Positions 35,789 to 44,627 of a stretch of 64,000 bases of DNA are shown here, one piece after another (position 1 is the stretch's first letter; every line of letters begins with the position of its first letter). The position numbers and the translations under genes are program-made. Location of the stretch: positions 124,001 through 188,000 of the forward strand of contig NZ_AJLE01000010.1 in the NCBI RefSeq assembly GCF_000296775.1, given 5' to 3'. The stretch comes from Sulfurovum sp. AR. Lineage in GTDB: Bacteria; Campylobacterota; Campylobacteria; Campylobacterales; Sulfurovaceae. The notes beneath the pieces are model-generated. The model worked only from the letters and a program-made list of their open reading frames with translations. It ran no database searches and had not been told where the DNA came from.

Positions 35789-36271
35789 ATGAAAACCCTG
35801 ACAGAACTATTGGCCGGATTTCAGAGTGTGGTCCTGGGAACACTGGGCAGCAATGGCTACCCTTTCTCCTCTTATGCACCTTTTTACTATGATGGGGAGG
35901 AGGTCTATATCTTCATATCAAACCTTGCCACACATGCAAAAAATATACAGTCCACACCCCGGGCTTCTACACTCTTTGTCGAAGATGAGAGCAAGAGTGA
36001 AAATATCTTTGCAAGAAAACGTATCTCGCTGCAGTGCGATGTCACATCTGTCTCCAGGGAGGATGAAAGATTTAACACGATTATGGAAAATTTTAAAGAT
36101 AAATTCGATGCCCCTATCGTCACCATGCTGATGGGAATGAAAGACTTTAACCTTTATGCCCTTAAGCCCATTTACGGAGAAGCAACCTTTGGCTTCGGGG
36201 AAGCCTATCATATAGGTGGAGAGAAGATGAATACACTTGTGATACGAAGAGGGGACAAAGGTCACAAATAG
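35789..36271 (+). CDS. HugZ-like heme-utilisation / PNPOx-fold protein
   Basis: A 160-residue split-barrel protein: SVVLGTLGSNGYPFSSYAPF, FISNLATHAKNI, RASTLFVEDE, and YGEATFGFGEAYHIGG, which is the HugZ-type C-terminal element. HugZ/HutZ proteins bind or degrade heme for iron supply. Cotranscribed with smpB (7-bp gap). Its TAG abuts the stop of the next, opposing gene with no bases between. Confidence 0.75.
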   Translation: MKTLTELLAGFQSVVLGTLGSNGYPFSSYAPFYYDGEEVYIFISNLATHAKNIQSTPRASTLFVEDESKSENIFARKRISLQCDVTSVSREDERFNTIMENFKDKFDAPIVTMLMGMKDFNLYALKPIYGEATFGFGEAYHIGGEKMNTLVIRRGDKGHK

Positions 36272-37195
36272 TTACCTCTTTTTCTTTTTTCGTCCTTGCA
36301 GAATGATCTCACGAGCAGAAAGATAACTTTTCTTCTTCTTTTGCACTCTTTTTTGGCGTGTATCCAAAAGTTTGGTATGCAAATTTGGATGAAGTGTCCT
36401 ATTTTGTTTTATCTTGCACCAGACTGATATCTGTTCTACACTTATAAAATGATCTATATACTCTTGTATCTTTTTCACCAACCATTTTAAAAAACCTTTG
36501 ATAGGTATATGAAATACCTTTTCTATAGTATGCTCCAGCCAACCAAATAAAAATATAAAAAATGTATAGACTCTGCGTACCCCCTTGGCTAAAAATGGTA
36601 CCTTTTCCATCCAAGCGAGCAGCCACGAGAATAGTATGACTTCAACAATGGGAGCAAGCCAGCTTCCCCATAAGTAATCTGTAAAAAAATAGGTAATGGC
36701 TGTACCAACTTTTAAAGATAATGCCAGTAAAAAGCTCCATACTTTGGCTAAAAAGACTTTTAGTGCCAGCATTACACCCATGGACTTGGCTATGAAACCC
36801 AAAGATCCAAGAAAAGCAAAAATAGTTATCATTTTTTTCACTAAAGGAAAGTTCTGAAAATTCTTTTTTGCATGTCTCACAAACCTATTGATATCATCAG
36901 AAATATGATCCCAAAAATGTGTTTTGACATTACCCATGATCACTTTTTCCACCACATAGCGTTTACCTAATCCAGTAGCTGAGAGTATGGCAAGTTTCTT
37001 AAGAAAAAGTTTCAGAATGAATTTTCCCTTTACAAGAAAAAATGCAGCCAACAACGCAATAAAATTTTTCTTTACAAATAATACGATCCTCAAAAATAAC
37101 GCTATAAGAAAGGTACGACTCTCCTCCATGCCTAATAATACAATGACAGTGACAATAGTTAAGGGGATCACCCATAAAAGAAGCCGTTTTTGCAT
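36272..37195 (-). CDS. Basic multi-pass membrane protein, unknown function
   Basis: A 307-residue protein I do not recognise. About five to six hydrophobic segments (7-22, 26-55, 125-150, 150-170, 185-200, 215-235) alternate with amphipathic, lysine-rich helices; the last 70 residues are cytoplasmic-looking and strongly basic (QKRVQKKKKSYLS, GRKKKKR). No catalytic motif. It follows a second unknown membrane protein by seven bases, so the two are probably an operon and may interact. Confidence 0.65.
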   Translation of the reverse strand: MQKRLLLWVIPLTIVTVIVLLGMEESRTFLIALFLRIVLFVKKNFIALLAAFFLVKGKFILKLFLKKLAILSATGLGKRYVVEKVIMGNVKTHFWDHISDDINRFVRHAKKNFQNFPLVKKMITIFAFLGSLGFIAKSMGVMLALKVFLAKVWSFLLALSLKVGTAITYFFTDYLWGSWLAPIVEVILFSWLLAWMEKVPFLAKGVRRVYTFFIFLFGWLEHTIEKVFHIPIKGFLKWLVKKIQEYIDHFISVEQISVWCKIKQNRTLHPNLHTKLLDTRQKRVQKKKKSYLSAREIILQGRKKKKR

Positions 37196-37202
37196 CTTCG
37201 AA

Positions 37203-37766
37203 CTATTTTCTCAATAACGCTTTAAGTGTTTTGTAAAGCTGTTTTATCTTCTCTATAAAAAGGCTTTTACCTGAAAAATATTTTTCTTTGAATGCTTTTA
37301 TACGCATCTTGATCTGTAGCAAATATTCCATGGTTTTCTGATGCATTTCACTAGACTTTATCCAGTCGATCACTTTCATGATCCACTCATACACCCATTT
37401 AAACCATCCAAACTGCATAAGCTTATCTTCTGTGATCCTAAAGAGCCAAAAGGTAAATGCTGCAATAGGGATTTTGGAGATATACAGCACCAATCCCAAA
37501 AGCATCTGTCCACTCACAAATAACATTCCTGCATAAATACCAAATGCTTCCACTATGGCAAATAAGAGTATAAAAATAACAAGGATCATGGAAGGGTTTA
37601 AATGTTCCAATTTCACTTCTATCCGCTGAAGTATTTTAAGCGCGTGGATCGCTTCATAGATAGGCTTTGCAATTCCCTCCCAGATCAACTCTTCAAAGAT
37701 AATATATGTAACGACAAGTAAGAGCTGTAAAAGTAAAATAAGTTTGTGTTGTATGGCTGATAACAT
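37203..37766 (-). CDS. Membrane protein, unknown function, paired with next gene
   Basis: A 187-residue protein with three to four hydrophobic segments (LILLLQLLLVVTYIIFEEL, MILVIFILLFAIVEAFGIY, GQMLLGLVLYISKIPIAAF) and a basic amphipathic C-terminal half. No family recognised. It resembles its downstream partner in overall style (hydrophobic segment, Trp/Lys-rich amphipathic helix). A TATAAT lies at 37802-37797. Confidence 0.65.
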   Translation of the reverse strand: MLSAIQHKLILLLQLLLVVTYIIFEELIWEGIAKPIYEAIHALKILQRIEVKLEHLNPSMILVIFILLFAIVEAFGIYAGMLFVSGQMLLGLVLYISKIPIAAFTFWLFRITEDKLMQFGWFKWVYEWIMKVIDWIKSSEMHQKTMEYLLQIKMRIKAFKEKYFSGKSLFIEKIKQLYKTLKALLRK

Positions 37767-37796
37767 TATGGGATATCCCTCAATAAATTTTAAAAT

Positions 37797-37802
37797 ATTA
37801 TA
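37797..37802 (-). promoter_or_regulatory. -10 box for the unknown membrane-protein pair
   Basis: TATAAT on the minus strand (preceded by CGC), about 31 bases before the ATG at 37766. No good -35. Confidence 0.4.
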
Positions 37803-37888
37803 GCGATTAAAGATGATTTTTGTATTTGTATAAGAAAGTTTGGATTTATTTTTAATTGATTGTAGATTTGTAGGTTGTGATGAAGGAG

Positions 37889-37913
37889 CTTACGTCAGTA
37901 AGTGACTGAGTCA
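37889..37913. repeat. Adjacent palindromes downstream of rplS
   Basis: CTTAC-GTCA-GTAAG and TGACT-G-AGTCA lie back to back in the 182-bp gap after rplS. A TGCA-AAGA-TGCA lies beside them. There is no T-run typical of a terminator, so this may be a repeat element or an RNA-processing site. Confidence 0.4.
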
Positions 37914-37948
37914 GCCCCTGCAAAGATGCAATGAAGCAGAAAGAAAGA

Positions 37949-38308
37949 TTACTTTCTTCTAAGCTCTTTAATTCTTGCTGCTTTACCTTTAAGCTCTCTA
38001 AGATAGAACAACTTAGCTCTTCTAACTCTACCTCTTCTAAGTACTTCGATACTCTCAATAGAGTCTGAGTAAATTGGGAAGATTCTCTCAACACCCACAG
38101 AGTTCGCACCCATTTTTCTTACGTTGAACGTTCTACCAGTTCCTTGACCTCTGATCGCGATACAAAGACCTTCGTAGTTCTGTACTCTTGTCTTTTCACC
38201 TTCCTTAATTCTTACAGCTACTCTTACTGTATCACCTGCTCTGAATTCTGGAATATTTTTGTTTTCAACTTGTGCTTGCTCGAAGCTTTCAATGTATTTA
38301 TTTCTCAT
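37949..38308 (-). CDS. rplS: 50S ribosomal protein L19
   Basis: 119 residues; lies at the 30S-50S interface. Clear family sequence: [53 protein letters not shown] and [16 protein letters not shown]. Last gene of rpsP-khpA-rimM-trmD-rplS. Its ATG lies 11 bases inside the end of trmD. Confidence 0.97.
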   Translation of the reverse strand: MRNKYIESFEQAQVENKNIPEFRAGDTVRVAVRIKEGEKTRVQNYEGLCIAIRGQGTGRTFNVRKMGANSVGVERIFPIYSDSIESIEVLRRGRVRRAKLFYLRELKGKAARIKELRRK

Positions 38309-38993
38309 GTGTTATACCTTTTTTGTATAAGTCTGGCCTAAAATACTTTGTTTTACACAAAGCAAGCCCTCTTTTTAAGTCCGTGATTTTACTATGATTA
38401 CCCTTTAGGAATTCTGAAACTACTTCATTGTTTTCATAATTCTTGGGTTTCGTAAAAGAAGGCGCTTCCAAAAGTGATGCTTCAAAACTCTCTACACTTA
38501 AAGAGTCACTGTTACCTAATACACCTTCAACATTACGACTCACCGCATCACAAACCACCATACTTGCCAGTTCTCCGCCTGTCAGGATAAAGTCTCCTAT
38601 GGAAAAGAGTTCATCTGCCTGCACTTCTATCACACGTTCATCGATGCCTTCATAACGTCCGCTCACCAGTACCACATGCTCTTTCTTTGCTAAACGCCTT
38701 GCATCGTTTTGTGTAAAAGGTTTTGCCACCGGGGAGACAAACACTACATGTGCTTTTGGGGATACCTCTTTGATCTTATTAAGCGTATCCATCAAGGGTT
38801 GAGGTGTCATAAGCATCCCTGCACCTCCACCTATCATGGGTGCATCGACGCGTTTATGTTTATCTGTGGTGAAATCACGCGGATTGTAAAAATCGATAGA
38901 GATCTTTTCATCTTCAATCGCACGCTTCAAGATGCTTTCAGAGAAATACCCTTTGATAAGCTCCGGGAAAAGTGTGACAAAAGAGAAATGCAT
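38298..38993 (-). CDS. trmD: tRNA (guanine(37)-N1)-methyltransferase
   Basis: 231 residues, SPOUT fold with the trefoil knot. [46 protein letters not shown] and [12 protein letters not shown] are all diagnostic. Methylates G37 to prevent frameshifting. Four bases after rimM. Confidence 0.97.
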   Translation of the reverse strand: MHFSFVTLFPELIKGYFSESILKRAIEDEKISIDFYNPRDFTTDKHKRVDAPMIGGGAGMLMTPQPLMDTLNKIKEVSPKAHVVFVSPVAKPFTQNDARRLAKKEHVVLVSGRYEGIDERVIEVQADELFSIGDFILTGGELASMVVCDAVSRNVEGVLGNSDSLSVESFEASLLEAPSFTKPKNYENNEVVSEFLKGNHSKITDLKRGLALCKTKYFRPDLYKKGITHEK

Positions 38994-38997
38994 CGTG

Positions 38998-39525
38998 TCA
39001 ACTCGCCTCTAAAATGTCTTTGGCATCTTTCGTATAGACGATCTTCTCTTCTGTATCGACTTTAATAATGTAACGTTCTATGTACGGAAGTAAGAAGTGT
39101 TTAGATAACCCTGCTTCCACCAAAACAGTATCCGTTTTTACAGAAAAGTAGTCTGTCTCAGCCATACGTTGGATATCCTCTACCACACCCAACACTTCAT
39201 CATCCTGTTTGACGCTGCATCCGATCACATCAAACCAAAAGTATTGACCTTCATCCAGTTCACAATTCTCTTTCGTTTGTGCTTCATTAGTATAGAGTTT
39301 TGCATTGGTCAGTTTTTTGGCAGAATCCACACTTTCGTATCCTCTGAAACGGATCGTACCGCGTTTGTGATTGATATCAGAAATCGTAAGCTCTCCACGA
39401 TCACTTTTATAGGTCTGGCCTACTTTAAATTGTTCTGGAAAATCTGTATGAAGATGAAATTTAAGGTCACCCCAAAGTCCGATGGTCCGCCCTATTTGAG
39501 CGATAAAAAAGTTGTCATTGGACAT
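38998..39525 (-). CDS. rimM: Ribosome maturation factor RimM
   Basis: 175 residues; 30S assembly factor with an N-terminal beta barrel (IAQIGRTIGLWGDLKFHLHTD) and a PRC-barrel (GQYFWFDVIGCSVKQDDEVLGVVED, KHFLLPYIERYIIKVD). Position between khpA and trmD confirms it. Confidence 0.93.
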   Translation of the reverse strand: MSNDNFFIAQIGRTIGLWGDLKFHLHTDFPEQFKVGQTYKSDRGELTISDINHKRGTIRFRGYESVDSAKKLTNAKLYTNEAQTKENCELDEGQYFWFDVIGCSVKQDDEVLGVVEDIQRMAETDYFSVKTDTVLVEAGLSKHFLLPYIERYIIKVDTEEKIVYTKDAKDILEAS

Positions 39526-39531
39526 GGATTG

Positions 39532-39774
39532 TTACTTTGAAGCTTTAACATTTACGCGATAGTTTTTACCGCCTTTTGCTTTACAGCCGGAGATGACTGT
39601 CTTAATAGCATTGATCATTCTTCCCTCTTTACCGATAAGTTTACCTATATCTTCACTGTTCGCAAAGATAGTGATCTCATCGAAACCCTCATCAACCTCT
39701 GATATCTCTATAGAGATATCTTCAGGGTTGTTTACCAAAAGCTTGGTATATGAGAGCAGGAAATCTTTAACCAT
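39532..39774 (-). CDS. khpA: KH-domain RNA-binding protein KhpA
   Basis: 80 residues, one type-II KH domain with the GKLIGKEGRMINAI loop (Gly-x-x-Gly equivalent). In several bacteria KhpA pairs with KhpB and influences cell elongation and small-RNA function. Between rpsP and rimM as in most bacteria. Confidence 0.9.
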   Translation of the reverse strand: MVKDFLLSYTKLLVNNPEDISIEISEVDEGFDEITIFANSEDIGKLIGKEGRMINAIKTVISGCKAKGGKNYRVNVKASK

Positions 39775-39779
39775 TCAGA

Positions 39780-40010
39780 CTATTTTTTACCTGCTAGTCT
39801 TTTTACTGTTGGGCTCATTTGTGCACCAACACTTAACCAGTAGTTCAATCTCTCTTCGTCAAGTGTAAGATCTTTGTTTACACTTACCGGGTTATAGTGA
39901 CCGATTGATTCGATCCAACCACCGTCTCTTCTTTTTCTGCTGTCTGTTACTACGATTCTGTAAAATGGCTTTTTCTTTCTACCCATTCTTGTCATTCTGA
40001 TCACTGTCAT
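39780..40010 (-). CDS. rpsP: 30S ribosomal protein S16
   Basis: 76 residues: [36 protein letters not shown] and the tail [20 protein letters not shown]. First gene of the operon; AAAGGATACAAA precedes the ATG. The 236-bp gap upstream contains its promoter region. Confidence 0.97.
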   Translation of the reverse strand: MTVIRMTRMGRKKKPFYRIVVTDSRKRRDGGWIESIGHYNPVSVNKDLTLDEERLNYWLSVGAQMSPTVKRLAGKK

Positions 40011-40147
40011 TTTGTATCCTTTGTTTTTTTCATTTGTTGTAATGCCTATCTCGAGGAAAAGGTATGCATTCTCGTTACAAGTACTGACAACTGTTTTTTA
40101 ATGACTAAAACACTCATCAACACTTCGTAAATTCTTTTTGGAACGCG

Positions 40148-40153
40148 ATTCTA
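40148..40153 (-). promoter_or_regulatory. Possible -10 box for the rpsP operon
   Basis: TAGAAT on the minus strand followed by CGCG; it would give a leader of about 130 bases, long enough to carry regulation. No conserved structure was recognised in it. The rest of 40011-40246 shows nothing else. Confidence 0.35.
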
Positions 40154-40246
40154 CCATAAAAATTATAAATATTTTATTAAACGTTATGGTATGCTCACGT
40201 ATAAAGGTAGGCATTGTAGTTGATTCATACAGAAGCCTAGTATACC

Positions 40247-41602
40247 TTAGCGTGGGCCACCTGGGAAACCGCCGCCCTGCATTTTTGCCATCATGTCCTG
40301 CATCTGCTTCATACCCCCTTTCCCGGATAACTTTTTCGCCATCTTTGCTGCATTTTTAAACTGCTTCAGTACACGGTTCACCTGTACCTGATCAAGTCCG
40401 GCACCTGCTGCCAAACGTCTCTTACGCGTATTGGTAAGAAGATCCGGATCTTCTCTCTCTTTAGGTGTCATAGAAGAGACCATTGCTTTGATCATTTTGA
40501 TCTCATCAGAGTTCTCCAGGTCCATATCACCTATCTGTTTTGCCATATTCCCCATACCAGGGATCATTCCCATAATGGACTTCATGCTTCCAAGCTTTTT
40601 CATCTGTTCCATTTGTGCGAGGAAATCATTGAAATTGAACTGACCTTTTTTGATCTTCTGTGTGAATCTTTTTGCCTCTTTAGGGTCGATGGCAGCTGCT
40701 GCTTTTTCTGCCAATGATTCCACATCTCCTGCACCCATCAGACGGCTTACGATCCTGTCTGAAATGAACTGCTCAAGATCCGGCATCTTTTCACCTGCAC
40801 CGATGAAACGAAGCGGAACACCTACCTGCTCTGTAAGCCCAAGTGCAACACCACCTTTAGAGTCACCATCAAACTTGGAAAGTACCACACCGGTGATCCC
40901 TATCTTCTCTTTAAACGTTTGTGCTGTTCTGACCGCATCCTGACCTGTCATCGCATCAGCCACATAGAAAAGTTCATCTGGTTCTGCTACCTTCTTCACC
41001 TCTGCCAGCTCATCCATCAGCTCTTCATCGATAGCCAAACGTCCCGCGGTATCTATAAGCACCACATCATAAAGCTCTTTCTCTGCCTTTGCAAGACCCT
41101 GTTTAACGATCTCGACAGGTGTGGCATTCTCATCCGCTACCAGTTCTACTTCGATCTGTGAAGTGATCTGTCTGAGTTGTTCAACCGCTGCAAGTCTCTG
41201 AAGGTCGGCTGCAATGACCATCACCTTTTTCTTTTTCTGTTCTTTAAGGAAATAGGCCAATTTACCCGTCGTCGTTGTTTTACCAGACCCTTGTAGACCT
41301 ATCATCAGAACCACAGTTGGCGGTTTAGAAGCAAAAGTGAAACCTTTAGGTGCACCCTCTATCGTTAAAATATCGGTAAGTTTAGTTTGCAGTGCTTTGA
41401 GGAAGTTGTCTTTACCTACACCGTTTTGCTTGGTCTCAAGCTCTACGCTCGAAATGAGCTCTTTCACTACTTTATGGTGAACATCTGCTTTTAACAGTGA
41501 TTTCTTAAGTTCAGCAGTAGCTTTTTTAAGTGCTTTTTCATCATCATGAAAACGAATTTTGCCTATGGCATTTTTAAAACTGTCGGTTAAAGTATCAAAC
41601 AT
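40247..41602 (-). CDS. ffh: Signal recognition particle protein Ffh
   Basis: 451 residues: NG GTPase domain with GLQGSGKTTTTGKLAY, DTAGRLAIDEELM, SKFDGDSKGG, and a methionine-rich M domain (MGMIPGMGNMAKQIGDM, KGGMKQMQDMMAKMQGGG) that binds 4.5S RNA and signal peptides. Targets membrane proteins to SecYEG. No 4.5S RNA gene was seen here. Confidence 0.97.
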   Translation of the reverse strand: MFDTLTDSFKNAIGKIRFHDDEKALKKATAELKKSLLKADVHHKVVKELISSVELETKQNGVGKDNFLKALQTKLTDILTIEGAPKGFTFASKPPTVVLMIGLQGSGKTTTTGKLAYFLKEQKKKKVMVIAADLQRLAAVEQLRQITSQIEVELVADENATPVEIVKQGLAKAEKELYDVVLIDTAGRLAIDEELMDELAEVKKVAEPDELFYVADAMTGQDAVRTAQTFKEKIGITGVVLSKFDGDSKGGVALGLTEQVGVPLRFIGAGEKMPDLEQFISDRIVSRLMGAGDVESLAEKAAAAIDPKEAKRFTQKIKKGQFNFNDFLAQMEQMKKLGSMKSIMGMIPGMGNMAKQIGDMDLENSDEIKMIKAMVSSMTPKEREDPDLLTNTRKRRLAAGAGLDQVQVNRVLKQFKNAAKMAKKLSGKGGMKQMQDMMAKMQGGGFPGGPR

Positions 41603-41659
41603 TTCTTACCTTATTTTTTCTCTTTTTTCTCTATATAATGTTGCGATTTTATCGAAGAT

Positions 41660-42397
41660 TTACTTATATCTCGCGATGTCTTTGGGCTCTGCAGCATTGA
41701 ACTCATAGTCCAGTAATTTCATTTTAGCAGAGTGTAAAAGGATACGTTTTGATTGCGTACGGCTCCCATACTGCTCATCCCCTACAATAGGATGTCCTAT
41801 ATGTGCAAGATGTACACGGATCTGGTGTGTTCTTCCCGTCGTGATCTCTATATGGACTTTGGATTTTTTACCCTGGATCTCTTCGGGTTTGACCACAGTA
41901 TGTGCTTTTTTACCGCGTACCGGGTCTATCATAGAGAAGGCTTTCCCTTTTTTTACCGTAAAGATAGGTTCGTCTATCTCCACCTTTTCATACAGTACAC
42001 CCTCGACCCATGCCACATAATGTTTTTCCACTTTACGGTTCTTGAACTCTTTAATGGCACGTTCTATGAATTCCCTGTTCTTTCCTAAGAGCAGTACACC
42101 CGATGTATCTCTGTCAAGTCTGTGAAGAAGTTCCGCACCTGCTATGGAATCCTGGATCTCATAGCTGTCCACCTGTGCCGGTTTGTTCACGGCAATGATA
42201 TCTTCATCTTCGTAGAGTATCTCTATATCCTCAGGATACTCTATACGGAAGACCGTATCTGTGCGTATCTCCGCTCTGGCGATCTTTACTTTTTTATCTT
42301 CCACATAGACCAGTCCTCTGTCTATCAGTTCTTTTGCTTTGTTGTTTGAAATACCCTTTGCCATTGCAAGGACTTTATATGCTTTATCTGTAGCCAT
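41660..42397 (-). CDS. RluC/RluD-type 23S rRNA pseudouridine synthase
   Basis: 245 residues: an N-terminal S4 domain (SNNKAKELIDRGLVYVEDKK) and the RluA catalytic core with LLHRLDRDTSGVLLLGK and ITTGRTHQIRVHLAHIGHPIVGD. The S4 domain separates it from TruC at 34.5 kb. Which uridines it modifies cannot be told from sequence. Overlaps the DUF167 gene by 14 bases. Confidence 0.88.
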   Translation of the reverse strand: MATDKAYKVLAMAKGISNNKAKELIDRGLVYVEDKKVKIARAEIRTDTVFRIEYPEDIEILYEDEDIIAVNKPAQVDSYEIQDSIAGAELLHRLDRDTSGVLLLGKNREFIERAIKEFKNRKVEKHYVAWVEGVLYEKVEIDEPIFTVKKGKAFSMIDPVRGKKAHTVVKPEEIQGKKSKVHIEITTGRTHQIRVHLAHIGHPIVGDEQYGSRTQSKRILLHSAKMKLLDYEFNAAEPKDIARYK

Positions 42398-42677
42398 TTT
42401 CTTCTATCCAATCTTTAAATTTATCATTCAGTGGGAATGCCACTATTTTGATCTTGCTATGTTGCCCTGTTTTAAAAAGTATATCACTTTTTGAAACTTT
42501 AAAACTTTTTGCAAGAAATTTTACTAACTCTTTGTTTGCTGCACCTTCTACTGCTGGTGCTTTGATCCGTATCTTGATGGCATCATTATCGTACACTTCA
42601 CAAAATTCGTTCTTACTGGCATTGGGTTGTGCCTTGATCCGTAAACTGACGGTGTCATCTTCTATATTATAAAACAC
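42384..42677 (-). CDS. DUF167 (YggU) family protein
   Basis: 97 residues; VSLRIKAQPNASKNEFCEV, IKAPAVEGAANKELVKFLAKSF and KIKIVAFPL match the family. Function unknown. Overlaps both neighbours, so coupled to waaA and the pseudouridine synthase. Confidence 0.88.
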   Translation of the reverse strand: MFYNIEDDTVSLRIKAQPNASKNEFCEVYDNDAIKIRIKAPAVEGAANKELVKFLAKSFKVSKSDILFKTGQHSKIKIVAFPLNDKFKDWIEENGYR

Positions 42678-43836
42678 GCTCTAAGCTCTCAGTGATACGT
42701 GTGATGTCACTCTTGCTTTTTATCTTGGTGGGTTTAAGCAATCCATGCTGCAGCAATCTTCTTGAAAGATTGGATGCCTCTACAACTGCGATACCCTCAA
42801 TGGCATCAAAAATATCTTTTTGGTTGAAGTAGTGTTCTCCTGAGATGATCTTACAACCAAACTGTGCTGCCTCTGCCGCATTATGCCCGCCTATAGGTTC
42901 AAATGCCCCGCCAAGTATCACAATGTCACTGACAGCATACAGATTAACCAGTTCTCCCAGAACATCGACTAAGATCATATCAGAGCCCAGCACTTCATTT
43001 TGGGAATAACGCTGTGCCGTGAACTGATACCTGTCAGCATACGCTTCCATCATTTTAGCCACTTTGTCAAAACGTTCCGGATGGCGCGGTACCAAAAGCA
43101 TAACGGCTTCGGGATGTTCCTTTTTCAATGTGACAAAGGCATCCATGATCAGTGCCTCTTCCCCCTCATGTGTACTCGCCCCACAGACAACCAGACTGGA
43201 AGGTTTTTTGATCTCTTTGGTGACAACAGGCAAATGTGCCAGCTTAATATTACCCGTAACCACTACATTCTTTGCGCCTAGAGACTCCAAACGCTCTTTA
43301 TCTTTGGCTGTTTGTGCGTACACTTCATCGATGTGCTTAAAGATCTCTCTGTAGAGCCACCCTATCTTTTTGTACCTGGGGAAAGACCTGTCACTCATAC
43401 GTGCATTGATCAGTAAGGTTTTAGCCCCTCTACGCTGCGCCAGTGTAAAAAGAAGATACCAAAACTCCGCTTCCATCACTACTAATGCCTTTTGCGGTTT
43501 CAGCCAGCGAAAAAGCAGAGGTTCAAAAGGCAGATATCTGCTCTCTTTCGTATACTCCTCTATCACTTTAAAGCCCGTATGCGTGGTTGTACTCATACGC
43601 AGACTCTCTTGAGGTAGACTCTCCACTAAAGATCTGATGGCTTTTGCTTCTCCGAAACTGCAAGAGTGAAACCAGATACCGTCAGGTTTTAAAGGCTTGT
43701 TGTTCCGTAAGAAAAATCTTGCGGGCAGCGAATCTTTATACTTGGTTTTAAAAGAGAATAATGCTAAAAGAGGAAGGGCAAGTAGATAGAGGAAAAAAGA
43801 GAGAACACTATAGAGAAAAAAGAAAAGTTTCTCCAT
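42667..43836 (-). CDS. waaA: 3-deoxy-D-manno-octulosonic acid transferase
   Basis: Attaches Kdo to lipid A on the cytoplasmic face of the inner membrane. About 389 residues: an N-terminal anchor helix (LFFFLYSVLSFFLYLLALP), the GT30 domain with IWFHSCSFGEAKAIRSL (catalytic Glu), MEAEFWYLL, VTGNIKLAH and GGHNAAEAAQFGC. ATG at 43836 gives the usual N-terminus; a GTG at 43866 is a possible longer start. Same order as Helicobacter, next to flgZ. Confidence 0.93.
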   Translation of the reverse strand: MEKLFFFLYSVLSFFLYLLALPLLALFSFKTKYKDSLPARFFLRNNKPLKPDGIWFHSCSFGEAKAIRSLVESLPQESLRMSTTTHTGFKVIEEYTKESRYLPFEPLLFRWLKPQKALVVMEAEFWYLLFTLAQRRGAKTLLINARMSDRSFPRYKKIGWLYREIFKHIDEVYAQTAKDKERLESLGAKNVVVTGNIKLAHLPVVTKEIKKPSSLVVCGASTHEGEEALIMDAFVTLKKEHPEAVMLLVPRHPERFDKVAKMMEAYADRYQFTAQRYSQNEVLGSDMILVDVLGELVNLYAVSDIVILGGAFEPIGGHNAAEAAQFGCKIISGEHYFNQKDIFDAIEGIAVVEASNLSRRLLQHGLLKPTKIKSKSDITRITESLERVL

Positions 43837-43846
43837 AGTACATCGC

Positions 43847-44566
43847 TTATGCTTCTTCCGTAACACTCTCTATATAGAGAATTCTACCACAGTGTGGACA
43901 ATTACAGATCTCCTCTGCTTTGATCACTTCTGAATACGTTTTGTCATTGAGCTTCATATAACATCCGTAACATGCCTGTTTCTTCACAGGAACCACTGCG
44001 GTGTTCCCTGCCCAAATACGGATCTTCTCATAAAATGCAAGTACTTTCTGTTCAAGATCTCTACTGAGTTTTTCTCTCTCAACAAAAAGTTCACCCTTGT
44101 TTTTTTCGATCTCTGCTTTTTCTACAGACACCACTTCATTGACCGCTTCTGCTTCTGCAGCCAATGCTTCTACTTTTGCCTTCGCTTCTTCTACAAGCAA
44201 TGCTGTCGTTTCATTGATCTTCTGGAGTCTTTCGATCTCTTCATTGGCAAAAGTCATCTTCTCTTTGGCGATATCTTCTTCCAAAGAGAGTGCTTTCATC
44301 TCTTTTTCTGTAGTGATATCTTTAGATTTTTTAGCATTTGAAGCCAATTGTTCATTCAGCATGGTAAGCTGCTCTTCAAATGTTTTTACTTTTGCATCAT
44401 TTTCAACGATACTTGCATTGAGTGTATCAAGTTCTTCCTGTGCAGCATTGATCTTCTTTTCTACTTTTGCAACTTTTTTATTTGCTGCTTCAAGCTGCGG
44501 AGTATAACTGTCTATAGCCTTGTCAATTTTTGAAAGCTCGATGAGCTCTTTTAGATGTTTGTTCAA
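43847..44566 (-). CDS. flgZ: C4 zinc-ribbon coiled-coil protein, FlgZ/HP0958 type
   Basis: 239 residues: a long antiparallel coiled coil (about 1-170) and a C-terminal zinc ribbon (ACYGCYMKLNDKTY, CNCPHCGRILYIE; four cysteines in two pairs). In Helicobacter HP0958 stabilises RpoN and binds flaA mRNA for flagellum assembly. Whether this organism uses it for flagella cannot be read here. TTG start, six bases after AAGGA. Confidence 0.85.
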   Translation of the reverse strand: MNKHLKELIELSKIDKAIDSYTPQLEAANKKVAKVEKKINAAQEELDTLNASIVENDAKVKTFEEQLTMLNEQLASNAKKSKDITTEKEMKALSLEEDIAKEKMTFANEEIERLQKINETTALLVEEAKAKVEALAAEAEAVNEVVSVEKAEIEKNKGELFVEREKLSRDLEQKVLAFYEKIRIWAGNTAVVPVKKQACYGCYMKLNDKTYSEVIKAEEICNCPHCGRILYIESVTEEA

Positions 44567-44627
44567 TCTCTGTCCTTTTGGCGTTTAACGGTTCTCAATG
44601 ATTATTTTGAGAGGTTTGTCCCATACT

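Noticed and set aside
36262..36280. Terminator between the HugZ-like gene and the opposing membrane-protein gene
   Set aside because: The stop codons abut with no bases between and no hairpin is present; the T-rich stretch is coding for the basic C-terminus on the other strand.
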